Shown here: positions 9,946 to 22,552 of the stretch, one piece after another | Position numbering within the stretch: position 1 is the first letter of the stretch | Layout: the number at the start of each line of letters is the position of its first letter | NCBI GenBank assembly: GCA_037176705.1 | Contig: JBAWUJ010000089.1 | Span: forward strand, 243,525-307,524 | Direction of reading: 5' to 3' | DNA length: 64,000 nucleotides | Source: Molossus alvarezi | Taxonomy: Eukaryota; Chordata; Mammalia; Chiroptera; Molossidae | Translations under genes and position numbers: made by a program | The notes under the pieces: model-generated | The model's database searches: none | Seen by the model: the letters and a program-made list of their open reading frames with translations, nothing else | What the model was told of the DNA's origin: nothing

Positions 9946-12637
9946 ATGTGCACTTTACTTTTGATCCGTTATCAGCCTCTTAACAGTCAGGGTCCTTGAT
10001 TTCTCCTGTGTTTTGTCCTCAGTGACCGGACAATGACTAAGCATAATAGTTGATCAGTCAAAATTTGTTAATAGGAGATAACTTTGGGGACTTCAAGGTT
10101 TTCCCTTACTTAATTCTGGCCCAGACAAGGCTCACGCAAGACCAGGAGACACTACAATGTGGCACCAGTCAAGGTAATGTCTGTTTCAACTGTGGTGGCC
10201 CCTGATTTGTCCATAAAACTTGAGGCTCAGTGTCTGAGGCCAGCCAGAATGACAGTAGCACACTGGAAAGTTGTTTTCTCCAAGCACCTGTTAGAGCTAG
10301 ACATGGAGAATATGACTGCAAAGTGTGTGTGAGTCCAATGTGTCCCTGTGATAAATAGTTGTTAGTATAGTTGGGGAGTACGTCATTAAGTGATTCATTT
10401 TTTTGATTAATTTATATATTTTGTTACAGATGTTTCTTCTTTTTCCCTCACTGACTTTCACCTCCCCATCCTTTCCCACCCCATCCGCAGCTGTGCTGTT
10501 TATATCTATTGTTCATGCATACATACACATAAGGTCTGTGGTTTATCTTTCCCCCCACCCCCTCTTCGGGGGATTGTCAGTCTGTACTCCACTTCCACAT
10601 CTCTGAGACTACCTCATTCCTCACACTGTTATATTCATTATATTCCACAAATAAATGAGATCATGTGATATTTGTCTTTCTCTGTTTTACTTGTTTTACT
10701 TAGGAAGATACTTTCCAGGTCCCTCTATGTCTCTCAAAGGATAAGTGATCTTTCTTTCACACAGCTGCATAGCACTCCATTGTGTATATGTACCACAGCT
10801 ATTTTATCCATTTGTCTACTGATAGACGTTTGGGGCTATTTCCAAATCTTAACTATTGTAAACGGTGCTGCTATGAACTCGGGGTACATATATTTTTTCT
10901 GATTGGTGTTTCAGGCTTCGTAGGGTATATTCCTAAAATTGGGATCACTAGGTCAAATGAAAGTTCAATCTAACTTTTTGAGGTAACACCATAGTGTTTC
11001 CCATAGTGGCTGAATCAGTCTGCATTCTCACCAGCAGTGCACTAGAGTCCCCTTTCACCATATCCTCACCAACACTTGTTGTTTGATGATTTGTTGATGG
11101 GAGCTTTGCTGACAGAAGTGAGGTGATACCTCATTGTTGTTTTAATTTGCATCACTCTGATGATTAGTGATGTTGAGCATTTCTTCATATGTTTCTTAGC
11201 CATTCATATGTCCTGTTTAGAGAGGGGTATATTTAGTTACTTAGTCCATTTTTTAATTGGGTTCGTTGATTTCCTTTTGATGAGTTGTATGAGCACTCTA
11301 TATACATTGGAAATTAACCCCTTATCTGATATATCATTGGCAATTATGCTCTCCCATAAAGAATGTTTCTTTTACCTTTTCATCCTTGTATCTTTTGCTG
11401 TGCAGAAGCTTTCTAGTTGAATGTAGTCGCATGTGTTCATTTTCTTATTTGATTCTGTTACCTTAGGCAATGTTTCAGTGAAAATTCTGCTGTGCATGAT
11501 GTCTGAAATTTTGTTGCCTACAGTTTCTTCTAGAATTTTTATGGATTACATTAAAATCACATTAAAATCTTTTATCCATTTTGAGTTTATTATTGTTCCG
11601 GTTGTAAGTTGATGGTCTAATTTCATTTTTTTTTTTTTCATGTAGCTTTCCATTTTCCCAACACCATTTATTAAAGAGGCTGTCCTTACTCCACTGTATG
11701 CTCTTGCTAACTTGTCAAATATTAATTGGGCATATAGCCTTGGGTCCATTTCTGGGTATTCTGTTCTGTTCCATTGATGTATCTGCCTATTCCTGTGCCA
11801 GAACCAGGCTGTTTTGATTACAGTGGCTTTGTCCTATAACCTGAAATCAGGTAATGTGATCCTTCCTACTTTGTTCTTCATTTTCAAGATTGCTGTGGCT
11901 ATTCAAAGTCTGTTTTGGTTTTATATGAACTTTTGAAGTACTTATTCTCATTCTGTGAAGTATGTCATTGGTATTTTGATGGAGATTTCATAGAAGCTAT
12001 AGATTGCTTTTGGGTAGTATGGACATTTTAATGATGTTAATTCTTCCAATTCATAAATGAGGTATGTTCTTCCACTATTTTATATCTTCCTCTATTTCTA
12101 TTTTCAATGACCTTAAGTTTTTGAGAATAGGTCCTTTATTTTTTTTTGGTTAAATTTTTTCCTAGGTATCTTAATTTTTTGTCATGATGGTAAATGGGGT
12201 TGTTTTTTAGTTTATTTTTCTGTGACTTTATCATTGGTGTATGAGAATGCCAGCGATTTTTTGACATTAATTTGGTATCCTCCTGCTTTGTCAAATTTAT
12301 TTATTAAGTCTGGTAAATTGTTGATGGAGTCTTTGGAGTTGTATATGTATAGTATTATTTCATTTGTGAATAATGACATTTTTACTTCCTCCTTTCAATT
12401 TGGATTCCTTTTGTTTTTCCTTCCTGTCTGATTGCTGTGGCTAAGACTTCCAGTACTATGTTAAATAACAGTGGCAAAAGTGGTCATCCTTGTCTTGTTC
12501 TTGTTCATAACACAAGTGCTTTTAATTATTGACCATTGAGTATGATAGTGTCTGTAGGTTTTTTATATATGGACTTTATTATGTCAAGATAGTATCCCTT
12601 TATTTGCAGATTGCTCTATGTTTTATCAGAAATTGGT

Positions 12638-12835
12638 GCTGGATTTGTTGAATGTTTTTTCAAGTATCTATTGATATGATCATATGATTTGTATCTTTCT
12701 TTTTGTTTATGTGGTATATCGTGCATATTGTACCATGCTGGATTTGTTGAATGGTTTTTCAAGTGTCTATTGATATGATCATATGATTTGTATCTTTCTT
12801 TTTGTTTATGTGTTATATCATGCATATTGTACCAG
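12638..12835 (-). repeat. 99-bp in-frame tandem duplication inside L1 reverse transcriptase
   Basis: Units are 12,638-12,736 and 12,737-12,835, with only a handful of differences by eye. The period of 99 bp equals 33 codons, and the minus frame is open through both, repeating [15 protein letters not shown] twice. Other L1 copies in this window (22,990-23,130; 47,660-47,790) carry the segment once. Confidence 0.85.
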
Positions 12836-14320
12836 CCTTGCATCCCTGGGATGAATCCAACTTGGTCATGGTGAATAATTTTTTTGATGTAATTCTGGAT
12901 TCGATTTGCTAGTATTTTGTTCAGGATTTTGGCATATGAGTTCATCAGGAATATTGTTTGTAGTTTTCTTTCTTTGTGTTGTCTTTTTCCTGTTTTGGAA
13001 TTAGAATTATGCTGGCCTCATAAAACGAGTTTGGAAGTATTTATTCTTCTTGAATTTTTTGAAACAGTTTGAGGAGAATGGGTATTAGTACATTTTGAAT
13101 GTTCAGTAAAATTCCCCCTGAAGCAATCTGGGCCTGGGCTTTTGTTTGCTGGGAGAGTCTTGATTACATCTTCAATTTCTTTTGTTGTGATTGGTCTGTT
13201 CAAGTTTTCTCTCTTGTCCGGGTTCAGCTTTGGAAGACTATGTGTTTCTAAAAATTTGTTCATTTCACTTAGATTGTCAAATTTGTTGCCATATAATAAT
13301 TCATAGTATTTATTAACAATCATTTTATTTTTTTGTGGTGTCAGTTGTTACTTCCCCTCTTTCATTTCTGATATTGTGTATTTGGGTTTCTCTCTTTGTT
13401 TCTTGGTGAGTCTACCTAATGGTCCATCAGTCTTGTTGATCTTTTCAAAGAACCAGCTCTTTGTTTCATTTGTCCTTTGAATTTTTTTTTTTCCATCTCC
13501 ATGTTATTTTTTTCTGCTCTGATCTTTACTATTACCTTCCTTCTACTTGCTCTGGGGTTTTCTTTCTGTTTGCTTTCTAGTTCTTTAAGTTGTGAGGTTA
13601 GACAAGTTATTAGAAAACTTTCTTGCTTCCTGAGGTAGGCCTGTAGTGCTATGAACTTTCCTCTCAGAACTACTTTTTTTTGTGTTCATGTGTATTCGTT
13701 TACATTGGTTTCTAGAAAGTTTTTAATTTCCTCCTTGATCTCAATGGTAACTCATTCATTGTTCAATAACATGCTATTTAGCCTTCATGTTTTCTAATGT
13801 GTTTGCATGTTCTTCTTGCAATTGATTTCTAGTTGCATGCCATTGTGATCTGAGAAGATGCTTGATATAATTTTAATCTTCTTCTTGAATTTGTAGAGAC
13901 ATGGTTTGTGTCCTAACATGATGTCTATTTTTGAGAAAGTCCCGTGTTCACTTTAGAAGAATATGGATTCTGCAGTTTTGGGTGTAATTTTCTGCAAATA
14001 ACTATTAAATTCATTTGATCTAGTGCTTCATTTAGAGTTTGTGTTTTCTTGTTAATTTTTTGTCTAGAAGATCTATCCAATGATGTAGCAGGGTACTGAA
14101 GTCCCCTGCTTTGATTGTATTGCTATTGATTTCTCTTTGAAGTCTTCCATAAGATTATTAGTATATGTTGGTGCTTTGAATTTGGTGCATATATGTTTAC
14201 CAATATTTTATCTTTCTGTTGGATAGATCCTTTCAGTATTAGGTAGTGGCCTTCTTTTTCTCTAATTATGGCCTTCATTTTGAAATCTACTTTATCAGAT
14301 ATGAGTGTTCTTACCCCAGT

Positions 14321-14366
14321 TATTTTATTTTATTTTATTTTATTTTATTTTATTTTATTTTATTTA
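14321..14366. repeat. (TTTTA)n microsatellite inside L1
   Basis: About nine perfect TTTTA units interrupt the L1 endonuclease region. Confidence 0.95.
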
Positions 14367-16867
14367 TTGCTTTCTGTTTACTTGAAAGATTTTGTTCCAT
14401 CCCTTCACTTTCAACCTATGTGAGTCTTTTGTTGTGAGAATGGTTTCTAGTAAACAACATATATGTGATCATGCTTTCTTATAAAGTCAGCTACTCTGAC
14501 TTTATATGCTTTTATGGAAGCATTCAAACTATTCACATAGGTTGATAATGTACATATACTTATTTATTGCCATTTTTGTTTAGTGTGGTTTTGTTTTTCT
14601 TCTACTAATTACAGCAGTTCTTTTAGCATATTTTGCAGTGCTGGTTTGGTGTTAATATATTTCCTTAGCCTTCCTCTTTTTTGATCTAGAAATCTCTTTA
14701 TTTGACCTTCTATTTTGATTGATAGCCTTGCTGGATAGAGCAGTCTTGGATTCAGATTCTTGTTTCTCATGACCTTGATTACTTCATGCCACTTTTTTCT
14801 GCCCTATAGTGTTTCTGTTGAGAAGTCAGCTGAGAGCCTTATGAGGTTTCCTTTGTAGGTAACCTATTGCTTACCTCTTGCTCTCTTTAGGATTCTCTCT
14901 TTGTTTTTCAATTTTGGCATTTTAATTATTATGTGTCTTAGTATGGGCCTGTTTAAGTTCTTCTTACTTGGGGCTCTCTGTGCTTCTTAAACTTGAATAC
15001 ATTCTTTCTTTACCAAGTTAGGAAAGTTTTCTCTCACTATTTCTTCAAATATATTCTCAAACCCTTGCCCATTTTCTTCGACTTCAGGGACTACTATGAT
15101 TTGAATGCTATTACATTTTCAGTTGTCTCACAGTTCTCTTAAGCTGTTTTCCTGTTTTTTAATTGTTTTTTCTTAAGGTTTTCTGATTGGTTGATTTTTT
15201 TCTACCTTGTCTTGTAATTCACTGTTCGAGTTCTCAGCTTCCTCTACTCTGCTGGTTAGTCCTTTCAATGTGTTCTTTATTTCTGTTATGTTATTCTTCA
15301 TTTCCTTCCCCTTGCTTGGTTTTCTATGTTTCTATATCTTTACCCATGGTGATGATGTCCTTACACATACTGTTGAGCTTCCTCAAGATCATGACTCTGA
15401 ACTTTACCTCTAATAATTTGCTTAGCTGCATTTCATTTATTTCATCTTTGATAGAGTTCTCTTGTTGTTTCATTTGGGATTTGTTTCTTTGTTTCACAGT
15501 TTTGGCTATCACACTGGTCTCTAGAGCCTGCCAAGTTTTTCCTGTGGGTGTTGCTGTTCTGCTGTTTGTGGCTCCCTCTACTAGGTTTGGATAAGCCTGG
15601 ATGGGCCCACGTTAAAGTCTTACTGTCAAGTCTTACTTTTCTGGGTAGATTTGCCAGCCCAGGAACAGTTTAGTTATCCTCTAGCTTTTATCGTAGTCTC
15701 AGTTACTCAGTACCTTGGGATGTATCCCTGGTGTTCTGTGTAAGAGGATTTACACAGTGTAGGATAGATGCTGCTTGTTAATAAGGCTCAATTTGCATTT
15801 GTTTGCCTCTTCTGGGGCAGGCTGAATCTTTGAGGGGAGAGCTGCTGCTGTTCTCTGGGAAGGAGCGCACTGGCCACCTTCAATTGTGGCCACAACTCAG
15901 CAATAACTGAGTGCCCTCCAAATCCTGGGTGTCCTCACAGATTTTTAGCCCTGTTTGCCCTCCCTTTGCTGTAGTCCCCAGGTGAGTGGCTGTGGCTATT
16001 TTAGTGCTCTGTGTTGGTTTTCTGCTCTGTGGAATGGGCTTTGTCTTTAAATTCCAAGGGTGCTGCTCAGAGCTAAGCTGCTGCTGTCCGTGGGCTCCCA
16101 GCCCACCACCCTCTCGCACCTCCACATATCCTACCAATGTCCCTGCTTATATGGTCCAGTACTACTGCTTTTCTGTTGCTTTATTTCTGAGGAATTGTCT
16201 TTAATTTGGTAGTAATTCCCATTTGGTTCTGAGAGATAGTCTTTAGAGCTGCTGTTTACTCTGCCTCCATTTTCACATCCTCTATGTCTATCTTGTGTGC
16301 AGCTGGATCCCACAGGCCTTTTTGATGACTTGCATCCTGCATGTTTCATGGGAAACTGCATTGCACAGTCCATTTGGAAACCGGGCTCTATGCCTATGTT
16401 ATATGCTGCTGGGTCGCACACTCTTCTCTGGTGTTTCAGAATCTCACAGGTCCCACTGGTAATTGGATGGCATAGTCCCTGCTCAGTCACACAGGACTCT
16501 CTGGTGCCCCCACACCCTACAGTTCCTGCAGGCGGGCAGCTGAATTGCACCAGTCTCTCTAGGCCTCCTAAAACACATTTTACATCATTAGAGCATGACA
16601 AATATAATATTAAATCTGTGCACAACAGAGACCTCTATTTGCTCAGGCTGGGAAAATATCAATAGTGCTGAGGTAGCAAGGGTATATTACATTTATATCA
16701 ACTAATGTTTAATAGGCATAGTTTTAGCTATAATTGATATTGAATACATGTTCAGGCACATTTTCCTAAAATGCTCTGAAATCCTGACTTTCATTTGGTT
16801 CCTAAGCTTTACACTGTCAAATGTTCTATCTGACCGAAAAATGTTAAAATAGTCCTATCCATTTAGG

Positions 16868-17014
16868 TCAGTGGCTGGAGAATCCTACCTCAAATTTAAG
16901 AGTCTTGGGTTTGATTTCTACCAATGGCACGTTACTCAGTCGCGGTAGAATCGAGGTCCCGATTGGGATGGTGGGGAGGAAGACAATAGATGTGTCTCTC
17001 TCATATTGAAGTTT

Positions 17015-17070
<56 letters not shown>

Positions 17071-17105
17071 CACTTTATCTGAAAAAATCAATGTTAAAAT
17101 ACTCT
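16868..17105 (+). mobile_element. Degenerate SINE with long (CT)n
   Basis: A weak tRNA-like head ('gtcagtggctggagaatcc'), a B-box-like 'gggtttgatttctacc', 'gatgtgtctctctcatattgaagtttctc' and then CT repeats at 17,023-17,066 are present, ending in an A-rich tail. It shows the SINE order, strongly diverged. Confidence 0.7.
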
Positions 17106-17147
17106 AGGGTAAGATTCTTTTCAAAAATGTTAAAAAAACAACAACCC

Positions 17148-17320
17148 TGTCTGTGCTGGCTCAGTGGTAGTGTTGTTAACAGTACTAAATGTTACAGGTT
17201 AGTTTCCTACTAAATAGTAAGTACCTGGATGGCATGTTTTATCCTAAGTCCCAGTCAGGCTCCTGCAGGAGATAACAGCTTCATGCATCTCTCTTTCTTA
17301 GTCGCCAGACCCTAAATAAA
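17148..17320 (+). mobile_element. SINE remnant, plus
   Basis: 'ccctgtctgtgctggctcagtggtag' gives a tRNA-like head, followed by 'ggttagtttcctactaaatagtaagtacctgg' and 'catgcatctctctttctt'. It is old and partial. Confidence 0.55.
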
Positions 17321-17649
17321 ACTATGAAGATCCCTCACACACACAATAAAGACAAATGAAACAAATGCATTTCTGTGTACATGAACAACAAATACAATGA
17401 AACAAAAACTATTGAGTAATATTTCTTTAATAAGGAAAAATGATGGCACTGCCACTTTATCCCCAAAGTAATCTATTGTCTTAAAAAATGTAATAAGAAA
17501 ATAATTCAAAGTCATTTGAACTAATCCAAAGTCACAAGCCATAATTTCCCATTTTTTGATGGGAATTAAATGTAGTGTAAGATGCCATCTGGCTTCTTAA
17601 ATCTAATTTTGTGACATATTCAAGCTGTCATTTCTTCTTACCACATCTC
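17321..17649. other. AT-rich sequence, nothing recognised
   Basis: No gene, SINE or L1 body could be recognised here. It lies between a SINE remnant and an L1 5' UTR fragment. Confidence 0.4.
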
Positions 17650-17990
17650 TTATATGACTGCCTGTAAGAGCCAAAAATTTGACTTTATTTTACTTGCAAT
17701 TCCTGTTTGGTCTTTGGAGACTGTTTGTGTAGCTTCCATTCACTTTGTCTCCATTTCCACATCCTCTATGCATATATTCTGCACAGCTGGGTCACACAGG
17801 CCTCTCTGGTGCCCCTGCACCATGCAGGACTCACGGGTAACTGGATGGCACTGTCCCTTTGGGGACCCAGGACTATGCCTATGTTATGGGCTGCTGGGTT
17901 GCACAGGTTTCTCTGGTGCTTCAGCACCCTGAAAGACCTGCGGGTAACTGGATTTCACAGTTCCTGCTGGGTTGAACAGGCTTTTTAAAT
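17650..17990 (-). mobile_element. L1 5' UTR-like fragment
   Basis: It matches 16,170-16,560 at the 5' end of the large minus L1: 'cc(a)tttccacatcctctatg', 'cacaggcctctctggtgcccctgcacc', 'gtaactggatggcac'. Internal phrases ('cctctctggtgc', 'gtaactggat') repeat at about 70-90 bp, as in monomer-like L1 promoters. Confidence 0.6.
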
Positions 17991-18504
17991 ATTCTGATCT
18001 TAAAAAAAAAGTTGTAATATCTTTTAGTTTGGGAAACCATTAGCAGCCATTATTTGGTAGCAGTCCTGCTGAAATTAAGAAAGTATCCAACAAAAACTGA
18101 ACTTGCAGAGAATGGACCTAATCTAAACAAAGAAACAAATATAACTAAAATGCCAGGTATCATTTATTGTATACCTCTTTGACCAGGCAGTGCAAATACA
18201 GATCCTAACACTGCTATTGATCAAAATACTCTCTCAAAGGACAAAAGAGTTTTCATGCAAATTTTAATGTCTAAACCATGTGACAAATTCTCCCACAAAA
18301 CACAGAATGTTAGAGGCGATGTGATACATCAAGAGGAATTTTACGTTAACATGGGCTCCAAAGGAATGTTTTCCACACTGATAAGCTGTGGCATTTGTTC
18401 CTACACATGAATCGATAAAACAGACCATGATCAGGAATACTGTTCAGGTACAACTTGCTTTCAATTTGGTTTGCTGATTTTTAGGTTAACCATAATTTTA
18501 AATA

Positions 18505-18886
18505 GTGAACCAATGACACATTTCACATAACTAGAACAACTATTTCGAAAGTTCATGTGGAAGGCTATTCAAAGGCCCTGAATAGCCACAGCAATCTTGC
18601 AAAAGAAGGACAAAGTAGGTGGGACCCCTATACCAGATATCAGGTTATACTACAAAGATACTGTAATAAAAAAAATAAAAATAAAAAATAAAACTGTTGC
18701 TGGCACAAGAACAGACATATGGAAGAGAACATAGAACCCAGAAATGGACCCACAGCATTGTGCTCAATTAATATTTGACAAAGGAGGCAAGAAAATTCAA
18801 TGGCATAAAGACAGCGTCTTTATAAATACTGTTGAAAAAATTGTACAGCTATATGCAAAAAAATGAAATGAGACCATCAACTTACA

Positions 18887-18927
<41 letters not shown>

Positions 18928-20155
18928 CAAAAGAAATAAAATAATTAAATGTAATCTGTGAATCCACAAAAATTCTAGAAGAAAATGTAGGCAACAGTAT
19001 TTCAGACATCATATGCAGCAGCATTTTCATTGATACATCACGTAAGGCAACAGAAACAAAGGAGAAAATGAACACATGAAGCTACAGAAAACTCAAAAGC
19101 TTCTGCATAGCAAAAACAAAAACAAAGACAAAAACAATCATCAAAATGGAGAAGCAACACACTGTATGGGAAAGCATCATTGCCAATGATATATCAGATA
19201 AGTAGTTAATTTCCAAAATACATAGAGTACTCATACAAATCAACAAAAGAAAGAGAAAGAACCCACCTAAAAAATGGCAGAACTACATAGAAACCTCTCC
19301 AAACAGGACATAGGTATGGCTAAGAAACATATGAAGAAATGCTCAACATCACTAATCATCAGAGAGATGCAAATTAAAACAACAGTGAAGAATCACCTCA
19401 CACCTGTTAAAATGGCCGCCATCAACAAATCATCAATCAAGTGTCGGCAAGCATATATGGAGTAAAGGGGACTCTAGAACACTGCTGGTGGGAATGCAGA
19501 TACGTGAAGCCACTATGGAAAACAATATGGTGTCATCTCAAAACATTAAAAATTGAACTACCTTTTAACAGAGTGATCCCACTTCTAGGAATATACCCTA
19601 AGAAGCCTGAAAGACCAATCAGAAAGAATATATGTACCCCCATGTTTTCAGCAGCATTAATACAATAGCTAAGATCTGGAAACAGCCCAAGTGTCCATCC
19701 ATAGATGAATGGATAAAATGTGGTGGTACATATATACAATGGCATACTATGCAGCTGTAAGAAAGAAATATATCTCATCCTTTGAGATGACATGGAGGGA
19801 CCCAGAAAGTATTATCCTAAGCAAAACCAGGCAAACAGCAAAAGACAAATACCATATGATCTCACTTATTTGGGGAATATAATGAACAAAACAGTCTGAG
19901 GAAAAGGTTATACCCAGATCATAGAAGTAGGGTACAGACAGACAACCCTCAGAAGAGCACATGGGGTGGTTTAGAGATAAATTACATAACATATATGCAT
20001 GTAGGTATAACCAATGGAGTGGACAACAAAGCTGGGGACAAGGCAGGAGGGATGGAGAGGAGGGTGTCAATGGGGTAAAAAGGAAGAAACATGTGTAACA
20101 ACAACAACAAAAAAGATGTGTCAGTTAAAAAACAAAACAAAAACAGGTATATCAC
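18505..20155 (+). mobile_element. 5'-truncated L1, plus
   Basis: The plus strand reads the ORF2 C-terminal third ('gcaatcttgcaaaagaaggacaaag', 'caggttatactacaaagatactgtaa', 'ggaatgcagatacgtgaagccactatgg', 'cccacttctaggaatataccctaag', 'gtgtccatccatagatgaatgg') and then the 3' UTR with an A-rich end near 20,095-20,150. A (CA)n run at 18,884-18,923 and many stops show decay. Confidence 0.9.
18884..18923. repeat. (CA)n microsatellite
   Basis: An uninterrupted CA run lies inside the plus-strand L1. Confidence 0.95.
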
Positions 20156-20159
20156 TATC

Positions 20160-21529
20160 ATTCATAAAAAATTGTGGTCATTGCCGTACATAACAATTCC
20201 TTGACTTACCTTCATTCCCAGGACTGCTTCTCCTTGGATCTTCAGAAAGAGCATATCTTAGAAGGAGGTGCTCCATATCCTCAAAATGGACCACTTTTAA
20301 CTGGAGAGAGTCCCATGTAGAAATTTTGTGAAGGTATAAATATATCCACCAATATCAGTGTTGAAATAACATATTTTTCCTTTAGTGGAGGAACATTGGT
20401 TAATGATAATTTTAATTATTATTGACAAATATATACTAAGCAGTTTTAACTTTAGAAGTACTGATGTTAGTCCTAATGAATAAAATTGTCACTTTATATG
20501 ACATTAGTACAATTCACAGAGTTATTGTGCAAAACCTAGAAACCCATAAATAACACCTGATACTGTTGTGAGAGAAAGAGACTTGGTGTGTGGTAAATTG
20601 CAAAAAATTAATGCAAAAATAAGTCTTCAGGATATGAGGAAAACTGTCAATTGTTGTTCTCAATAGTATGAGTTCAAAAAAAGCATTTATAATCAATATT
20701 ATCAAAGGTTTAGATTTTCAAATTAAAATGTTCAACTCACAATGCATCACATAAAGGTATTACCTAGAAGAATAGTAACATACACTCATTTCAATTCACT
20801 TATACATCAACCCTCATTCTTAATAAAAAAACTGTGCTCTGTTCAATTTTAATAGTATTGAAAACAATATTCATTTTTTACCTTTCTCACATCAAACTAT
20901 GTTTATATTCCAATTCCCTTGTTGTGAGTACTCTAAAGAAAATGAGCATGAACATAAATTGTACAATGCAAATTGGTAACTTCTGCCTATGATCACCTTA
21001 TTGGTCAAACCCTGTTATGGGACTATCTCCTAGAAGGTCACACACCTAATTATCAAAAACAGATGCTAAATCTTTAAAAACTGGAACACTAAACAACTCA
21101 TCAACGAAGCTTTTCTGATACATAAATATTTCGGAACAGAAATGTTCCTTCCTTTCATACTGAGTGAAAAAAAAGTAATGCATAAAATAAAAAATCACCC
21201 CCATGAGAATTGTTCATACACATCTTTGGTAGTATTTCACTTTCCTCCTCTGCACACAACAAAAAAATATACATTCAAATTGTACAGAAGTGGCTTTTAC
21301 TTCTTCCCTGAATCAGAGAGTCATTTGGGAACCTACATGGATCTCTGCACATTCCCCTGATACACTGTCCCCAGTACAAAGTTTTCTACAAAAAACAAAC
21401 CAACAAATAGAAACAAACAAACACCACCACCACAGGATGGAAATGCTCACACCAAAATATAAATGTTTTGCATATTTATATACTGAGAACAAGTTCCTTC
21501 CAAGTCAGTCCTAAAATATATGTAGTACT
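20160..21529. other. AT-rich intergenic sequence, nothing recognised
   Basis: The stretch is AT-rich with no ORF beyond about 74 codons and no SINE or L1 landmark that I could place. It separates two oppositely oriented L1 elements. Confidence 0.45.
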
Positions 21530-22499
21530 CTACATATTTTCAATCGGGTTCTTTGTCTTTCTGTTGTTGAGTTGTATGTGCATCAATAGATCAGTGGATA
21601 AAGTAACCACTTATCTGATGTATTGTTGGCAATTATGCTCTCACATATAGTGGGTTGTCTTTCCATTTTGATGCTTGTTTCTTTTGCTGTCTAGAAATGT
21701 TTAAGTTTGATGTAGTCCCATGTGTTTATTATTTCCTTTGTTTTTCTTTCCTTAGGCATGGTATCAATAATAATTCTGCTGTGTGTGATGACTGAAACGT
21801 TGTTGCCTACATTTTCTTCTAGTATTTTTATAGATTCAGGAGTCACATTTAATTCTTTTATCTATTTTGAGTTTATTCTTGTGTATGGTGTAAGCTGGTG
21901 GTATGTTTCATTTTTTTGCATGTAGTTGTCCAGTTTTCCCAACACCATTTATTAAAGAGGCTGTTTTTACTCAACTGTATGCTCTTGCCACTTTTGTCTA
22001 ATATTAATTGAGCATATTGTCTTGAGTCAATTTTGAGCATAATTTTCATGTTCTCTGTTCTGTTCCATTGATCTGTATGCCTGTTCTTGAGCCAGTACCA
22101 AGGTGTTTTGATTAAAATGCCTTGTAGTATAACCTTATATCCAGTATTGTGATCCCTTCTACTTTGTTCTTCTTTTGTAAGATTGCTGTGGCTATTCGGG
22201 GGCTTTTTTTTGTTGTTGTTTTATATAAACTTTTGAAGTATTTGTTCTAGTTCTGTGAATTATGACTTGTATTTCAATGGATATTTTATTGAATCTATAG
22301 ATTGCTTTCGGTAGTATAGACATTTTAATGATGTTAACTTTTTCAATCTGTGAACAAGGTATATGCTTCCAGTTTTTAAAAATATCTTCTTCTTCTCCCC
22401 CCCCCCCAATGTCCCCTAGTTTTCTGCAAATTGGTCCTTTTCTTTTTTGGTTAAGTTTATTCCTAGGTATTTTAATTTTTTGTTGCAATGGTAAATGAG

Positions 22500-22552
<53 letters not shown>

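Larger units (their letters stand above)
10394..16600 (-). mobile_element. Nearly full-length but decayed L1, minus
   Basis: Reading the minus strand from high to low coordinates: a 5' UTR-like GC-rich part (about 16,600-15,600), ORF1 coiled-coil and C-terminal region (about 15,590-14,700, e.g. the Lys/Glu-rich frame at 15,512-15,324), ORF2 endonuclease (about 14,560-13,700) and reverse transcriptase (about 13,320-12,400, with NRPITTKEIEDVIKTLPANK-PGPD), the ORF2 C-terminus to about 10,650, and a 3' UTR to the T-run at 10,397. Both ORFs are broken by many stops and frameshifts, so it is not active. The element encodes RNA-binding ORF1p and the endonuclease/reverse transcriptase ORF2p when intact. 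Confidence 0.9.

Noticed and set aside
15187..15594. 135-codon plus ORF rich in hydrophobic residues
   Set aside because: It is the antisense of L1 ORF1; the minus strand carries the coiled-coil coding sequence.
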